Below, in pieces: positions 1 to 6,984 of a DNA stretch of 13,732 nt; the first letter of the stretch is position 1, and the number at the start of each line of letters is the position of its first letter. A model generated the notes under the pieces. It was not told where the DNA came from. It saw only the letters and a program-made list of their open reading frames with translations, and ran no database searches. This DNA comes from CAZDSS01 sp964508185 (GTDB lineage: Bacteria; Pseudomonadota; Alphaproteobacteria; Sphingomonadales; Govanellaceae). The position numbers and the translations under genes were made by a program. Location: positions 1 through 13,732 of the forward strand of contig CAZDSS010000067.1 in the NCBI GenBank assembly GCA_964508185.1, in the 5' to 3' direction.

Positions 1-231
<231 letters not shown>

Positions 232-285
232 ATCCCATGACCAGGGATCAGACCAGACGTCAAACCTCAAAAACACCACAACATG

Positions 286-427
286 CCGTTCTTCCTCGGC
301 CTGGTGGATATAGCGCAAGTGAAACACCCGATCCCATCCCGAACTCGGCCGTGAAACCTTGCAGCGCCGATGGTACTTACGCTTAAGCGTCGGAAGAGTA
401 GGTCTCCGCCAGGCCTAGAAAGAACGG
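286..427 (+). other. 5S rRNA processing stem
   Basis: The 8-mer CCGTTCTT at 286-293, just before 5S, is perfectly complementary to AAGAACGG at 420-427, just after it. In the precursor this would extend the 5S terminal helix (GGCCTGG 298-304 with CCAGGCC 409-415) into a long stem, which is where maturation cuts of 5S precursors are known to occur. The pairing is visible in the sequence; the processing role is inference. Confidence 0.6.
298..415 (+). rRNA. rrf: 5S ribosomal RNA
   Basis: Conserved 5S core segments are present: CACCCGATCCCATCCCGAAC, CTCGGCCGTGAAACC, CAGCGCCGATGGTACT and GGAAGAGTAGGTC. The ends are set by the terminal helix GGCCTGG (298-304) with CCAGGCC (409-415), giving about 118 nt, the usual length. 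It sits about 66 nt downstream of 23S in the same operon. The mature ends could differ by 1-2 nt. Confidence 0.97.
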
Positions 428-505
428 ACACAACAAAACCCATTCACAATGTCACACAAATCCCCTCGGGCGCCCCACACAACACACGCGCCCCACAAAT
501 ATCAC

Positions 506-582
<77 letters not shown>

Positions 583-601
583 AATCAACAAAGACAAGCA
601 C

Positions 602-639
602 AAAAAGCCGCCAGTCATAAAAGACCAGGCGGCTTTTTT
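602..639. terminator. Bidirectional rho-independent terminator
   Basis: A strong hairpin: AAAAGCCGCC (603-612) pairs with GGCGGCTTTT (628-637), with a further inner GTC/GAC pairing. On the + strand six T residues follow, ending the rRNA operon after tRNA-fMet. On the - strand a run of five T residues (A602-A606) follows, so the same hairpin can end the kinase operon whose last stop codon is only about 17 nt away. Confidence 0.88.
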
Positions 640-655
640 AACGGCCAACGGCCAA

Positions 656-1675
656 TCACTGCCGGAGATAGGCCGACGCCAGCGCACAGGCATTCTCGAT
701 CAGGAACGGCGTGAGCTCCTTCGCCGTCTGCGTCTCGCTGCGCGTATGGACCCAGCCGAGATAGGTGCTGGCGCGAAGGAAGAGAAAGAGCGGCAGTCGA
801 TCCTCGTCTTCCCGGGAAAGGGGGCGGACCGAGCGGTAGCCCGCAAGCAATCCCTCCTTCATGGCGTTAAAATAGTCGGCGCCGCAGTGGAAAACGAGGG
901 CGGTTGCAAGCTCGAACATGTGCCAGCCGAAGCCCGCGTCGTCGAAATCGATGAGGCAGAGACCCTTGTCGGAGACCAGCAGGTTCTCCGGCACGAAATC
1001 GGCGTGAATCAGGCCGTAATTGTGGGGGCCGGTATGAAGCGCCGCGAGATCTTCGCGCGCCCGCGCCCGGGCGGCATTCAACAGCGCCAGCTGATCGGCG
1101 GCAAGCGCCGGCAGCTCCCAGAAGCGGCCCCAGAAGGGATCGTCGCCCACGAGCCCCTCGAGGTCCCAGGCATGACGGGTGAAGCCCTCGGGAAGCGGCC
1201 AGGATTCCGTGTGATTGTGAAGGGCGCCCGCAAGGCGGCCCATCGCGTGAAACAGGGAGCCGGATACCTCGGACAGGCTGCTTTCCACTTGGCCCAGGGG
1301 TTCGCCATCGATCCAGGTCAGGAGATCCACCTGGCGCGGCTCCGGTATGCCGGGGTCGGCGACCGTAACGAAAGGCGCGCCGTTTCGCGCCGGTATGATG
1401 CGCGGCACGGCGAAACCGCTTCGGGCGAGCGCTTCCATCCACTGGAGTTCGGACAAGAGCTCGGCGTCCGTGTGATAGCCGTGGCGGTGAATGCGGAGCG
1501 CCATACGCGCGCCATTTGCGGCGCGAACGGAGAAGACCGCATTTTCCCGATACTTGATCAGGCCGATGTCGCGGAAATCGCCGTCCCAGTGGCGGATGGC
1601 GTTTTCCGCGAGACGGGTCAGGAGGCGGATCTGCGCCGCATCGTCCAGGGAGTAGAAGTCCTGTACTTCCGCCAT
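656..1675 (-). CDS. APH-fold small-molecule kinase (probable amino-alcohol kinase)
   Basis: A 339-residue member of the aminoglycoside phosphotransferase/choline-ethanolamine kinase-like superfamily (homoserine kinase II and hydroxylysine kinase are relatives). The catalytic loop HADFVPEN (residues 224-231) is the Brenner-type HxDxxxxN motif, and IDFDD (242-246) supplies the metal-binding aspartate. I chose ATG at 1675 because it lies 1 nt after the upstream gene's stop with AGGTG just before it; an upstream in-frame start at 1711 would overlap that gene by 35 nt. It is last in the permease/phospho-lyase/kinase operon. By context it should phosphorylate the imported amino alcohol so that the PLP enzyme can eliminate the phosphate. 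Superfamily membership is clear. The substrate (ethanolamine, hydroxylysine or another) is inference; an antibiotic-resistance role is unlikely given the neighbours. Confidence 0.88.
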   Translation of the reverse strand: MAEVQDFYSLDDAAQIRLLTRLAENAIRHWDGDFRDIGLIKYRENAVFSVRAANGARMALRIHRHGYHTDAELLSELQWMEALARSGFAVPRIIPARNGAPFVTVADPGIPEPRQVDLLTWIDGEPLGQVESSLSEVSGSLFHAMGRLAGALHNHTESWPLPEGFTRHAWDLEGLVGDDPFWGRFWELPALAADQLALLNAARARAREDLAALHTGPHNYGLIHADFVPENLLVSDKGLCLIDFDDAGFGWHMFELATALVFHCGADYFNAMKEGLLAGYRSVRPLSREDEDRLPLFLFLRASTYLGWVHTRSETQTAKELTPFLIENACALASAYLRQ

Positions 1676-1676
1676 G

Positions 1677-2963
1677 TCACACCTGCGCGAGCGCCCTGTC
1701 GAGGGCGGCAAGCAGGATATCCGCGTGCTCCTTGCCGAAGGGCATGGGCGGCCGCATCTTCAGCACGTTGGAATGCTTGCCGATCTTGCTGATGAGGACG
1801 CCCGCGTCCCGCATCAGGTTGATGACCTTGTCGGCCTCCATGGACGCTGGCCGGTTCACGTCGCCGTCATGCAGGAGCTCGAGCCCGAAATAGAGGCCGC
1901 GCCCGCGCACGGATCCGACGATCGGATGCCGCGCCGCGATATCCTTGAGCCCTTGCTGCACGTGACGGCCGACGTCCCGTGCGTTCTCCATGAGCTTCTC
2001 GTCCCGCATGACGTCGAGCACGGCGAGCCCCACGGCGCAGGACACGGGATTTCCGCCGAAGGTGTTGAAATACATGGATTCGGCCGCGAACCGGTCGAGT
2101 AGGTCCGCGCGCCCGACCAGACCGGCCAGGGGATGGCCGTTGCCCATGGCCTTGCCCATGGTGACGATGTCGGGCACGACGCCGAGCGCCTGATAGCCCC
2201 ACATATGGTCGCCGAGCCGGCCGAAGCCCGCCTGCACCTCGTCGGCGATGAAAAGCCCGCCGCGGGCGCGGACCGCTTCGACCACGCGCGGGAAATAGCC
2301 TTCCGGCAGGCGCCGCAAGCCTTCCGACGAGAAGAGCGTGTCGACGAGGAGAGCCGCGGGGCGGATGCCGTCCCGCTCCATGTCGGACAGGGTCCTCTCG
2401 ACCTCGGCCACATGGCGGTCGGCCATTTCCCGTTCCGCAGCGCTTCCCGGCTCGCCGCGGAAGTCGGGGATCTCGATCACCCGCACATGGGGGCCGCGCG
2501 CCCGCGCCTCGAAGGTGGGGAAGGCGGTCGTCGCTTCGGAAAGCGACGCGGAATTGCCGTGGTAATTGACGTCGCTCACCAGAATGCCGGTGCCGCCCGT
2601 ATTGACCCGCGCGATCCTGAGCGCCGCCTCGTTGGCCTCGGTCCCCGTGCAGCAGAGAAGCGCCCGCGACAGGGGCGGATCGAAGGTGGCGACCAGGCGC
2701 TCCGAATATTCGAGAATGTTTTCGTGCAGGTAGCGGGTATGGATGTTGAGGATGGCCGCCTGCCTGCACAGGGCCTCCACCACCCGCGGGTGGCAATGCC
2801 CCACATGGGGGACGTTGTTGTAGACGTCGAGATAGCGCCTGCCGCTCGAATCCTCCAGCCAGACGCCGCTTCCCCGCACGATGTGAAGCGGCTCCTTGTA
2901 GAACAGGGGCGCATGATCCCCCATGACCCGCAGGCGGCGTTCGAGAAGGGTTTCGGTTGTCAC
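1677..2963 (-). CDS. Class III PLP enzyme, ethanolamine-phosphate phospho-lyase-like
   Basis: A 428-residue fold-type I PLP enzyme of the class III aminotransferase family. Visible landmarks are NNVPHVGHCHP (49-59), the phosphate-binding GTEAN (107-111), YHG (134-136), DEVQ with the cofactor aspartate D241, and the Schiff-base lysine K271 in VTMGKAMGNGHP. From memory of the family, the segments NNVxHVGHCHP, YFNTFGGNPVSCAVGLAVLD and NVLKMRPPMPF closely resemble AGXT2L1/ETNPPL and AGXT2L2/PHYKPL, which are phospho-lyases rather than transaminases. The expected reaction is phosphoethanolamine (or phosphohydroxylysine) to an aldehyde, ammonia and phosphate. It overlaps the permease stop by 4 nt (ATGA) and is followed after 1 nt by the kinase, so the three are translationally coupled. 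A transaminase role cannot be excluded by sequence alone. Confidence 0.85.
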   Translation of the reverse strand: MTTETLLERRLRVMGDHAPLFYKEPLHIVRGSGVWLEDSSGRRYLDVYNNVPHVGHCHPRVVEALCRQAAILNIHTRYLHENILEYSERLVATFDPPLSRALLCCTGTEANEAALRIARVNTGGTGILVSDVNYHGNSASLSEATTAFPTFEARARGPHVRVIEIPDFRGEPGSAAEREMADRHVAEVERTLSDMERDGIRPAALLVDTLFSSEGLRRLPEGYFPRVVEAVRARGGLFIADEVQAGFGRLGDHMWGYQALGVVPDIVTMGKAMGNGHPLAGLVGRADLLDRFAAESMYFNTFGGNPVSCAVGLAVLDVMRDEKLMENARDVGRHVQQGLKDIAARHPIVGSVRGRGLYFGLELLHDGDVNRPASMEADKVINLMRDAGVLISKIGKHSNVLKMRPPMPFGKEHADILLAALDRALAQV

Positions 2964-4324
2964 GACGGCTCTCCCTCACGAGAAACATGGGCGGCGCCCT
3001 CTCCGCCACGGCCGCGCCGGGCGAGCGCGAAATGGAGGAGAAAGGCCGCATAGAAACAGCAGGTGAAGACCAGCATGATGCCCTGCACCTGGAAGCAGGA
3101 CCAGATGACGAGCACGGAAAGCGCGGCGCTGGCGACAGCCAAAGGCACGCCGCCCCGGCTTCGGTAGGGCCGGGGAAGCTCCGGCTGCGTCACGCGGAGG
3201 CGCATGAAGGATGCGAGAAGGATCAGATAGGAGATGTTGAGAAGAAGAACGACGAGGACCAGCACCTGATCCGGCTCGAGAAAGGAAATGGGAAAGCCCA
3301 GCGCGCCGACGGCAATCAATGCAGCAAAGGGCGCGCCGCGGCCGTTGGTCCGCGAGAAGACGTGCGGCGCGTAGCCGCCCCGGGACAGGGCGTAGAGCTG
3401 CCGCGATGCCGAATAGACGATGGAAAAGAAGGCCGCGAACAGGGCGAGGAGCGCGCCGACGCCCACGAGCTTCGCAAGCCAGATGTCCCGCCCGTAGGCG
3501 AGGGGGCTGGTGATCGCCACATAAAGCGGATCGCCCGCCGCCTTGATCTGCTCGGCCCCGCCCCCGCCCGCCGCGAACAGTACGACGCCGCCCGCCGTGG
3601 AGGCGAGGATCGCAACGGCGCCGATGAGGCCCCGGGGCATGACCTTGTCGGGCTCCACGACCTCTTCCGAGGCGAGGGCCGCATGTTCGAGCCCGAGAAA
3701 GAGCCACACGGCGAAGGGAACGCAGGCCACGATGCCTGCAATACCGAACGGAAACAGGGATCCCGGCGCGCCTTCCGACAGATTGACGAGCTTCGACGGC
3801 TCGAAATGGGGCGCCATCGCCAGCATGAACAGCAGCAGGATGCAAAGAGCGGCGGCCCCCACCGCCAGGGTGACGCCGAGCGCTTCGCCGACGCCGCGCA
3901 TGTGGATGCCGACGACGATCGCCACGAGGGCGAGCTTCACCGGCCAGCCGCCGACGCCGATCACCGACTCGCTGTAGGCGACGATGAATTCGGGCGCGAT
4001 TCCGGATGCGAATATGAGGGCGATGAGGACGGACAACCCGGTGAGGAAGCCGGTGAAATTCCCGAAGGCAAGACGGGCGTAGGTATAGAATCCGCCCGCG
4101 CTCGGCACGGCGCTCGACAACTCCGCCAGCGACTGCGCGAGCCCCAGATAGAGGAGAAGCATGAGAACGGCGGCCACCAGCATGCCGCCGATGCCGCCCG
4201 CCTGCAGGCCATAGTTCCACCCCACGAACTGCCCGGCGATCACGATCGCGACGCCGAGACCGGCGACCTTCACCCAGCCGATCGGCTGCTTCCTGAGGCC
4301 ATGTTCTTGCATGTTGCGCCCCAT
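2960..4324 (-). CDS. APC-family permease, ethanolamine-permease-like
   Basis: A 454-residue inner-membrane transporter with about 12 hydrophobic helices. The segment from GQFVGWNYGLQAGG (31-44) to AELSSAVPSAGGFYTYAR (67-84) is typical of amino-acid/polyamine/organocation permeases and closest, from memory, to the ethanolamine permease branch. The hydrophilic C-terminus (about 432-454) is arginine-rich and cytoplasmic by the positive-inside rule. It is the first gene of the operon, 144 nt downstream of tetR, and overlaps the phospho-lyase start by 4 nt. The start is uncertain: ATG at 4324 lies inside a 6-bp hairpin and has no clear ribosome site, while ATG at 4312 (residue 5) has GGGG 6 nt before it. 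The substrate assignment to ethanolamine or a relative is inference from family and operon context. Confidence 0.87.
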   Translation of the reverse strand: MGRNMQEHGLRKQPIGWVKVAGLGVAIVIAGQFVGWNYGLQAGGIGGMLVAAVLMLLLYLGLAQSLAELSSAVPSAGGFYTYARLAFGNFTGFLTGLSVLIALIFASGIAPEFIVAYSESVIGVGGWPVKLALVAIVVGIHMRGVGEALGVTLAVGAAALCILLLFMLAMAPHFEPSKLVNLSEGAPGSLFPFGIAGIVACVPFAVWLFLGLEHAALASEEVVEPDKVMPRGLIGAVAILASTAGGVVLFAAGGGGAEQIKAAGDPLYVAITSPLAYGRDIWLAKLVGVGALLALFAAFFSIVYSASRQLYALSRGGYAPHVFSRTNGRGAPFAALIAVGALGFPISFLEPDQVLVLVVLLLNISYLILLASFMRLRVTQPELPRPYRSRGGVPLAVASAALSVLVIWSCFQVQGIMLVFTCCFYAAFLLHFALARRGRGGEGAAHVSREGEPS

Positions 4325-4338
4325 CCCAAGTGTGGGAT
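4323..4338 (-). promoter_or_regulatory. Hairpin over the permease start codon
   Basis: ATCCCA-AGTG-TGGGAT is a perfect 6-bp inverted repeat with a 4-nt loop, and the upstream candidate ATG (4324) is part of it. In the mRNA it would fold at the 5' edge of the coding region. It could modulate translation, or it could indicate that ATG at 4312 is the real start. No function is proven. Confidence 0.35.
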
Positions 4339-4340
4339 CA

Positions 4341-4368
4341 AAACTAAACCAAAGTCGAGTTCAGTCAA
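4341..4368 (-). promoter_or_regulatory. Probable promoter of the permease operon
   Basis: On the minus strand a -35-like TTGACT (4368 down to 4363) is followed after 16 nt by TAGTTT (4346 down to 4341). The -35 matches the sigma-70 consensus at 5 of 6 positions and the -10 at 3 of 6. The putative TetR operator (4343-4360) fills the spacer and enters the -10, as expected for repression by steric block. Confidence 0.45.
4343..4360. promoter_or_regulatory. Putative TetR operator upstream of the permease operon
   Basis: ACTAAACCAAAGTCGAGT matches the perfect 18-bp palindrome at the tetR promoter (5120-5137) at 14 of 18 positions, including the complete right half GTCGAGT and the outer ACT. It lies 19-36 nt upstream of the permease ATG and over the predicted promoter. 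An operator shared between a TetR gene and its adjacent operon is the standard arrangement for the family; binding itself is inferred. Confidence 0.55.
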
Positions 4369-4468
4369 GTCGAATGAGCGGGACGGGTCGCGTGTGGCTG
4401 CGCGCCGGCTCGGGGCGCGGGGACGAGGCCATGGCCACGCGGGCACCTTGCGGCCGGGGCGCGCCCCC

Positions 4469-5098
4469 TCATTCCGGTTTTTTCTTCGGGAGATAGGGCG
4501 GGAGATAGAGGGAGAGGTATGCGGTCGCGGCTCGCTTGGCTTCTTCCGCCATGGCGGCGGTGATTTCCCCATGATCCATGACGGAGAGGCAGAACATCAG
4601 GTCCATGATCTCGATGGTGCGGAAGAATATCTCCGAACGGCCGGGGAGATCGGGCAGCTCGAAGAACCTGCCCATCTGCCGTTCGAAGGCGTTGCCGAGT
4701 TCAAGGTCGTTTCGCCGGTCGGCCCGCTTGATTTCCGGCGGGGTCTTGGGCCCGACGAGGAGCTGCCGCGCGGCGGGGTCCGTCGCATAGACGGTGCGGC
4801 CCAGTTCGACGCAGTCCGCGACTACGTCCATCCAGGTCTCGTAGGGACCATCGAGGGACTTCGCCAGCAGGTCCTGAAGCTCGAGGCCGATGAGCTCCAC
4901 CAGCTCCATGTAGATCTCGTGGATGTCCTTGTAGAAGTAATAGGCCGAGCCCTTGGGGATCCCCGCATGTTCGGCGACATCGCCCAGGCTGATGGAATCC
5001 AGCTCGTGCCGGCCCAGCATCTCGCGGGCGGCGGAAAGCAGGGCGGCGCGCCGTGCCCGCCCCCGGCCCTGGGTGCTGCGTTTTCCGGTTCCTGGCAT
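4469..5098 (-). CDS. TetR-family transcriptional regulator
   Basis: A 209-residue protein with an N-terminal TetR DNA-binding domain. A basic arm (RGRARRAAL) is followed by a helix-turn-helix around residues 36-58 (SLGDVAEHAGIPKGSAYYFY), including the family-typical KGSxYYFYKD. The C-terminal part is an all-helical ligand-binding domain whose ligand I cannot tell. It is encoded on the same strand and just upstream of the permease/phospho-lyase/kinase operon, with a perfect palindrome 22 nt before its start codon and a related site before the permease. It is therefore probably autoregulated and a repressor of the operon, with the amino alcohol or its aldehyde product as a plausible inducer. 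The start at 5098 has GGGAG unusually close to it. A GGGGCGCGCCCC palindrome (4456-4467) follows the stop but has no T run. Confidence 0.9.
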   Translation of the reverse strand: MPGTGKRSTQGRGRARRAALLSAAREMLGRHELDSISLGDVAEHAGIPKGSAYYFYKDIHEIYMELVELIGLELQDLLAKSLDGPYETWMDVVADCVELGRTVYATDPAARQLLVGPKTPPEIKRADRRNDLELGNAFERQMGRFFELPDLPGRSEIFFRTIEIMDLMFCLSVMDHGEITAAMAEEAKRAATAYLSLYLPPYLPKKKPE

Positions 5099-5119
5099 CG
5101 CTCCCGCGCTTCAACGATC

Positions 5120-5137
5120 ACTCGACCATGGTCGAGT
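5120..5137. promoter_or_regulatory. Perfect palindrome, probable TetR operator
   Basis: ACTCGACCATGGTCGAGT equals its own reverse complement over all 18 bases. It sits 22-39 nt upstream of the tetR start, where the promoter is expected: a weak -35 TTGCGG at 5153-5148 would place the -10 inside the palindrome. Length and symmetry fit a TetR dimer site. A 14/18 relative precedes the permease operon. Confidence 0.7.
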
Positions 5138-5303
5138 TTGAGACTTACCGCAAAAACCTACGGCGCGAAAGCAATGAAAGGAAAAGGGCGGCGGGTCAAG
5201 CCAGCGGGCGGGCATTGCGCGTGCCAATTCGGGAATTCGCGCGCCCGAAGGCGATCTCCATGCGTTCAGGGGGAGGAGCCCGCAGTCACGGAAGGCCGAA
5301 TCC

Positions 5304-5537
5304 TTGCCCGTACCGCCCATGATCCCCGTCCAGTCCACGAGCATCGCCGCCGTCGGCTATGAGCCTGCGCGAAAGGCGCTCTACCTCCGCTTCCACCAAT
5401 CGCGTCGCACCTACCGCTATGCGGGCGTGCCGGACAGGGTCTACCGCAAGCTCATGGCGGCGGAATCCAAGGGGCGCTTCGTCAATGCCGTCATCAAGCC
5501 GAACTATCCCTGCACCCGGATCCGCGGCGCCGGATGA
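5304..5537 (+). CDS. KTSC-domain small protein
   Basis: A 77-residue protein made almost entirely of a KTSC domain: the segment SIAAVGYEPARKALYLRF leads into TYRYAGVPDRVYRKLMAAES and KGRFVNAVIKPNYPC, the family pattern of a short beta-rich fold. The biochemical role of KTSC domains is not established to my knowledge. I kept the TTG start at 5304 because GGAAGG lies 8 nt upstream; the ATG at 5319 would give 72 residues but lacks a comparable ribosome site. It is transcribed away from tetR, 166 nt beyond the operator palindrome, and is followed by the HEPN-like gene on the same strand. The region between the palindrome and this gene (5138-5303) contains an AATTC-GG-GAATT inverted repeat and nothing else recognisable. 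Confidence 0.75.
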   Translation: MPVPPMIPVQSTSIAAVGYEPARKALYLRFHQSRRTYRYAGVPDRVYRKLMAAESKGRFVNAVIKPNYPCTRIRGAG

Positions 5538-5614
5538 CCCGATGACGGCGCGAGGCGCCTGCACCCTTCAATATGAAACGCGGTGACGCTAAACTGCTTC
5601 TGCGGGAGAGATCA

Positions 5615-6304
5615 ATGATCCGGGCCGGGGGGACGGATATGGGAAGCGGGATTGCCGATCTTGAGGCGCGGTATCGCGCGCTGCGTCCGGATTTGCCGGA
5701 GATCTTGCGGCTTCGCATCCATCGCGCGCTCAGCTGGTGCCGGCGGGCGGAACGGGAAGGGGACGATCCCGACGCGCGCTTCATCTTCTACTGGATCGCC
5801 TTCAACGCCGCCTATGCGGACGACGTGGCGGATGCCGAATCCGCGCGGATGCCCGAACGGTCGCGGTTCGAGGACTATTTCGCCAAGATCGTGCGGCGCG
5901 ACGGCGGGCGCGCCATCTATGACGCCATCTGGCAGCGCTTCGCCCAGTCGATCCGCGTGCTGCTCGGCAACCGCTACGTGTTCCAGCCCTTCTGGCACCA
6001 TCACAACGGGCTTGCGGGGCATGCGGACTGGGAAGACCGCTTCGCCCGCAGCCAGCAGAAGGTGCAGGCGGCGCTGGCGCGGCAGGACACCCACTTCATC
6101 CTTAGCGTCCTGTTCGACCGCCTCTATGTTCTCAGAAACCAGCTGATCCACGGCGGCGCCACCTGGAACAGCTCGGTCAATCGCGAGCAGGTGAAGGACG
6201 GCGCCCGCATTCTGGAATTCCTGCTGCCGCTCTTCCTCGAGATCATGATGAATCATCCCGACGAGAACTGGGGCAATCCCCATTATCCCGTGGTGTCCGC
6301 ATGA
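5615..6304 (+). CDS. HEPN-like domain protein
   Basis: A mostly helical, soluble protein of 229 residues from the chosen start. The segment RFIFYWIAFNAAYADD (55-70) and the late motif RNQLIHGG (174-181), an R-x4-H pattern, resemble Apea/HEPN-type proteins, in which R-x4-H is the ribonuclease signature; many members bind rather than cut RNA. No signal peptide or membrane segment is seen. Start choice is open: ATG 5615 has GGGAG 6 nt upstream, ATG 5639 has GGGGGA 6 nt upstream, and ATG 5573 has no ribosome site. A 13-nt GGCGC-GAG-GCGCC hairpin (5547-5559) lies between the KTSC gene and this one. Assignment to HEPN is moderate, function unknown, and a defence or toxin role is speculation. Confidence 0.65.
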   Translation: MIRAGGTDMGSGIADLEARYRALRPDLPEILRLRIHRALSWCRRAEREGDDPDARFIFYWIAFNAAYADDVADAESARMPERSRFEDYFAKIVRRDGGRAIYDAIWQRFAQSIRVLLGNRYVFQPFWHHHNGLAGHADWEDRFARSQQKVQAALARQDTHFILSVLFDRLYVLRNQLIHGGATWNSSVNREQVKDGARILEFLLPLFLEIMMNHPDENWGNPHYPVVSA

Positions 6305-6338
6305 GCGCCCGGGATTTTGCGGCGCGCCGCGCCTTGTC

Positions 6339-6367
6339 CTTGCTTTGCGCAAGCAAGCATGTATGAC
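6339..6367 (+). promoter_or_regulatory. Dyad and possible promoter of the Rrf2 gene
   Basis: CTTGCTT (6339-6345) and AAGCAAG (6351-6357) form a perfect 7-bp inverted repeat around TGCGC, with no T run after it, so it is not a classical terminator of the HEPN-like gene. TTGCTT (6340-6345) and TATGAC (6362-6367) are spaced 16 nt and could be a weak promoter, which would put the dyad over the -35 and spacer as an operator for autoregulation. The pairing is seen; the role is inference. Confidence 0.35.
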
Positions 6368-6444
6368 CTACGCACGTATCGCAGCATGCGGGGAGGCGCG
6401 CATGCTCCCGCAACCGGGTCTGGCTTTGAAGAAGAAGGGCAAAG

Positions 6445-6888
6445 ATGCTTTCCCAACGCAGCCGCTACGCGCTGAAGGCGCTGCTCTATCTCGCCGATGT
6501 GGGGGAGGGCTGGTCGGCCATTTCCACCATATCGGAAGCGACCAGCATCTCGCGCAAGTTCCTTGAAGGCATTCTTCTCGAACTCAAGCGCTACCGCCTC
6601 GTGGACAGCGTCCGGGGCAAGTTCGGGGGTTACCGACTCGCCCGGCCTGCAACGGAAATCACCTTCGGCGACGTGATCCGGGCGACGGACGGCCCCATCG
6701 CCCTCGTGCCCTGCGCCAGCAAGAACTTCTATCGCCACTGCGACGACTGTCTGGACGAGACCACCTGCGCACTCCACAAGGTGATGGCCCGCGCCCGCGC
6801 CAAGATGGGCGAGGTGCTGGACAGCACCAGTTTGGCGGAGATCGCCGCCGACCGGGAATCCCTGAAAGGCGCCGGTCTTCGTCTGTGA
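6445..6888 (+). CDS. Rrf2-family transcriptional regulator with cysteine cluster
   Basis: A 147-residue Rrf2/IscR-family protein. The N-terminal winged helix starts MLSQRSRYALKALLYLA and contains SRKFLEGILLELKRYRLVDS followed by the wing GGYRLARP. The sensor loop carries four cysteines, C90, C99, C102 and C108, with H111 nearby. This region ligates an Fe-S cluster in IscR, NsrR and RirA, although the spacing here (C-x8-C-x2-C-x5-C) is not the IscR C-x5-C-x5-C. GAAGAAGGG 5 nt upstream supports ATG at 6445. It precedes, on the same strand, an operon resembling organosulfur scavenging, so it probably senses sulfur, cysteine or Fe-S status and controls that operon. The DNA-binding family is certain; the signal is inferred. 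Confidence 0.9.
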   Translation: MLSQRSRYALKALLYLADVGEGWSAISTISEATSISRKFLEGILLELKRYRLVDSVRGKFGGYRLARPATEITFGDVIRATDGPIALVPCASKNFYRHCDDCLDETTCALHKVMARARAKMGEVLDSTSLAEIAADRESLKGAGLRL

Positions 6889-6890
6889 CG

Positions 6891-6931
6891 AAGCCTCAGC
6901 TTCCGCATAAATTATTGTAAAATAGAGGCTT
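6891..6931 (+). terminator. Weak hairpin after the Rrf2 gene
   Basis: AAGCCTC (6891-6897) pairs with GAGGCTT (6925-6931) around an AT-rich 27-nt loop, starting 2 nt after the regulator's stop. Only a TTT tract (6930-6932) follows, so termination would be partial. It may simply separate the regulator from the receptor operon. Confidence 0.3.
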
Positions 6932-6984
6932 TCCGGCGGGCAGACCGCTTGGCCAGAAATTTTCGCCTGCGTGGCCGAAGGCCC

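Noticed and set aside
656..1675. Aminoglycoside resistance gene
   Set aside because: The fold is shared, but the operon with a permease and a phospho-lyase, and the resemblance to metabolic kinases, argue against resistance.
746..1792. Long + strand open frame opposite the kinase gene
   Set aside because: It is the antisense shadow of a high-GC gene. The minus strand carries HADFVPEN and the correct operon spacing; the + frame has no family features.
4381..4468. GGCCATGGCC and GGGGCGCGCCCC palindromes between tetR and the permease
   Set aside because: They are short GC-rich palindromes without a T run and not related to the 18-bp operator; chance is a sufficient explanation.
2957..5362. 801-codon + strand open frame opposite the permease and TetR genes
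   Set aside because: It spans two real minus-strand genes and their promoter region, is very charged and low in complexity, and shows no recognisable domain. It is a GC-driven shadow.
6383..6410. GC-rich stem (GCGGGGAG with CTCCCGC) and GCATGC repeats before the Rrf2 gene
   Set aside because: The pairing has a bulge and no T run, and such short GC palindromes are common at this base composition; I see no firm attenuator.
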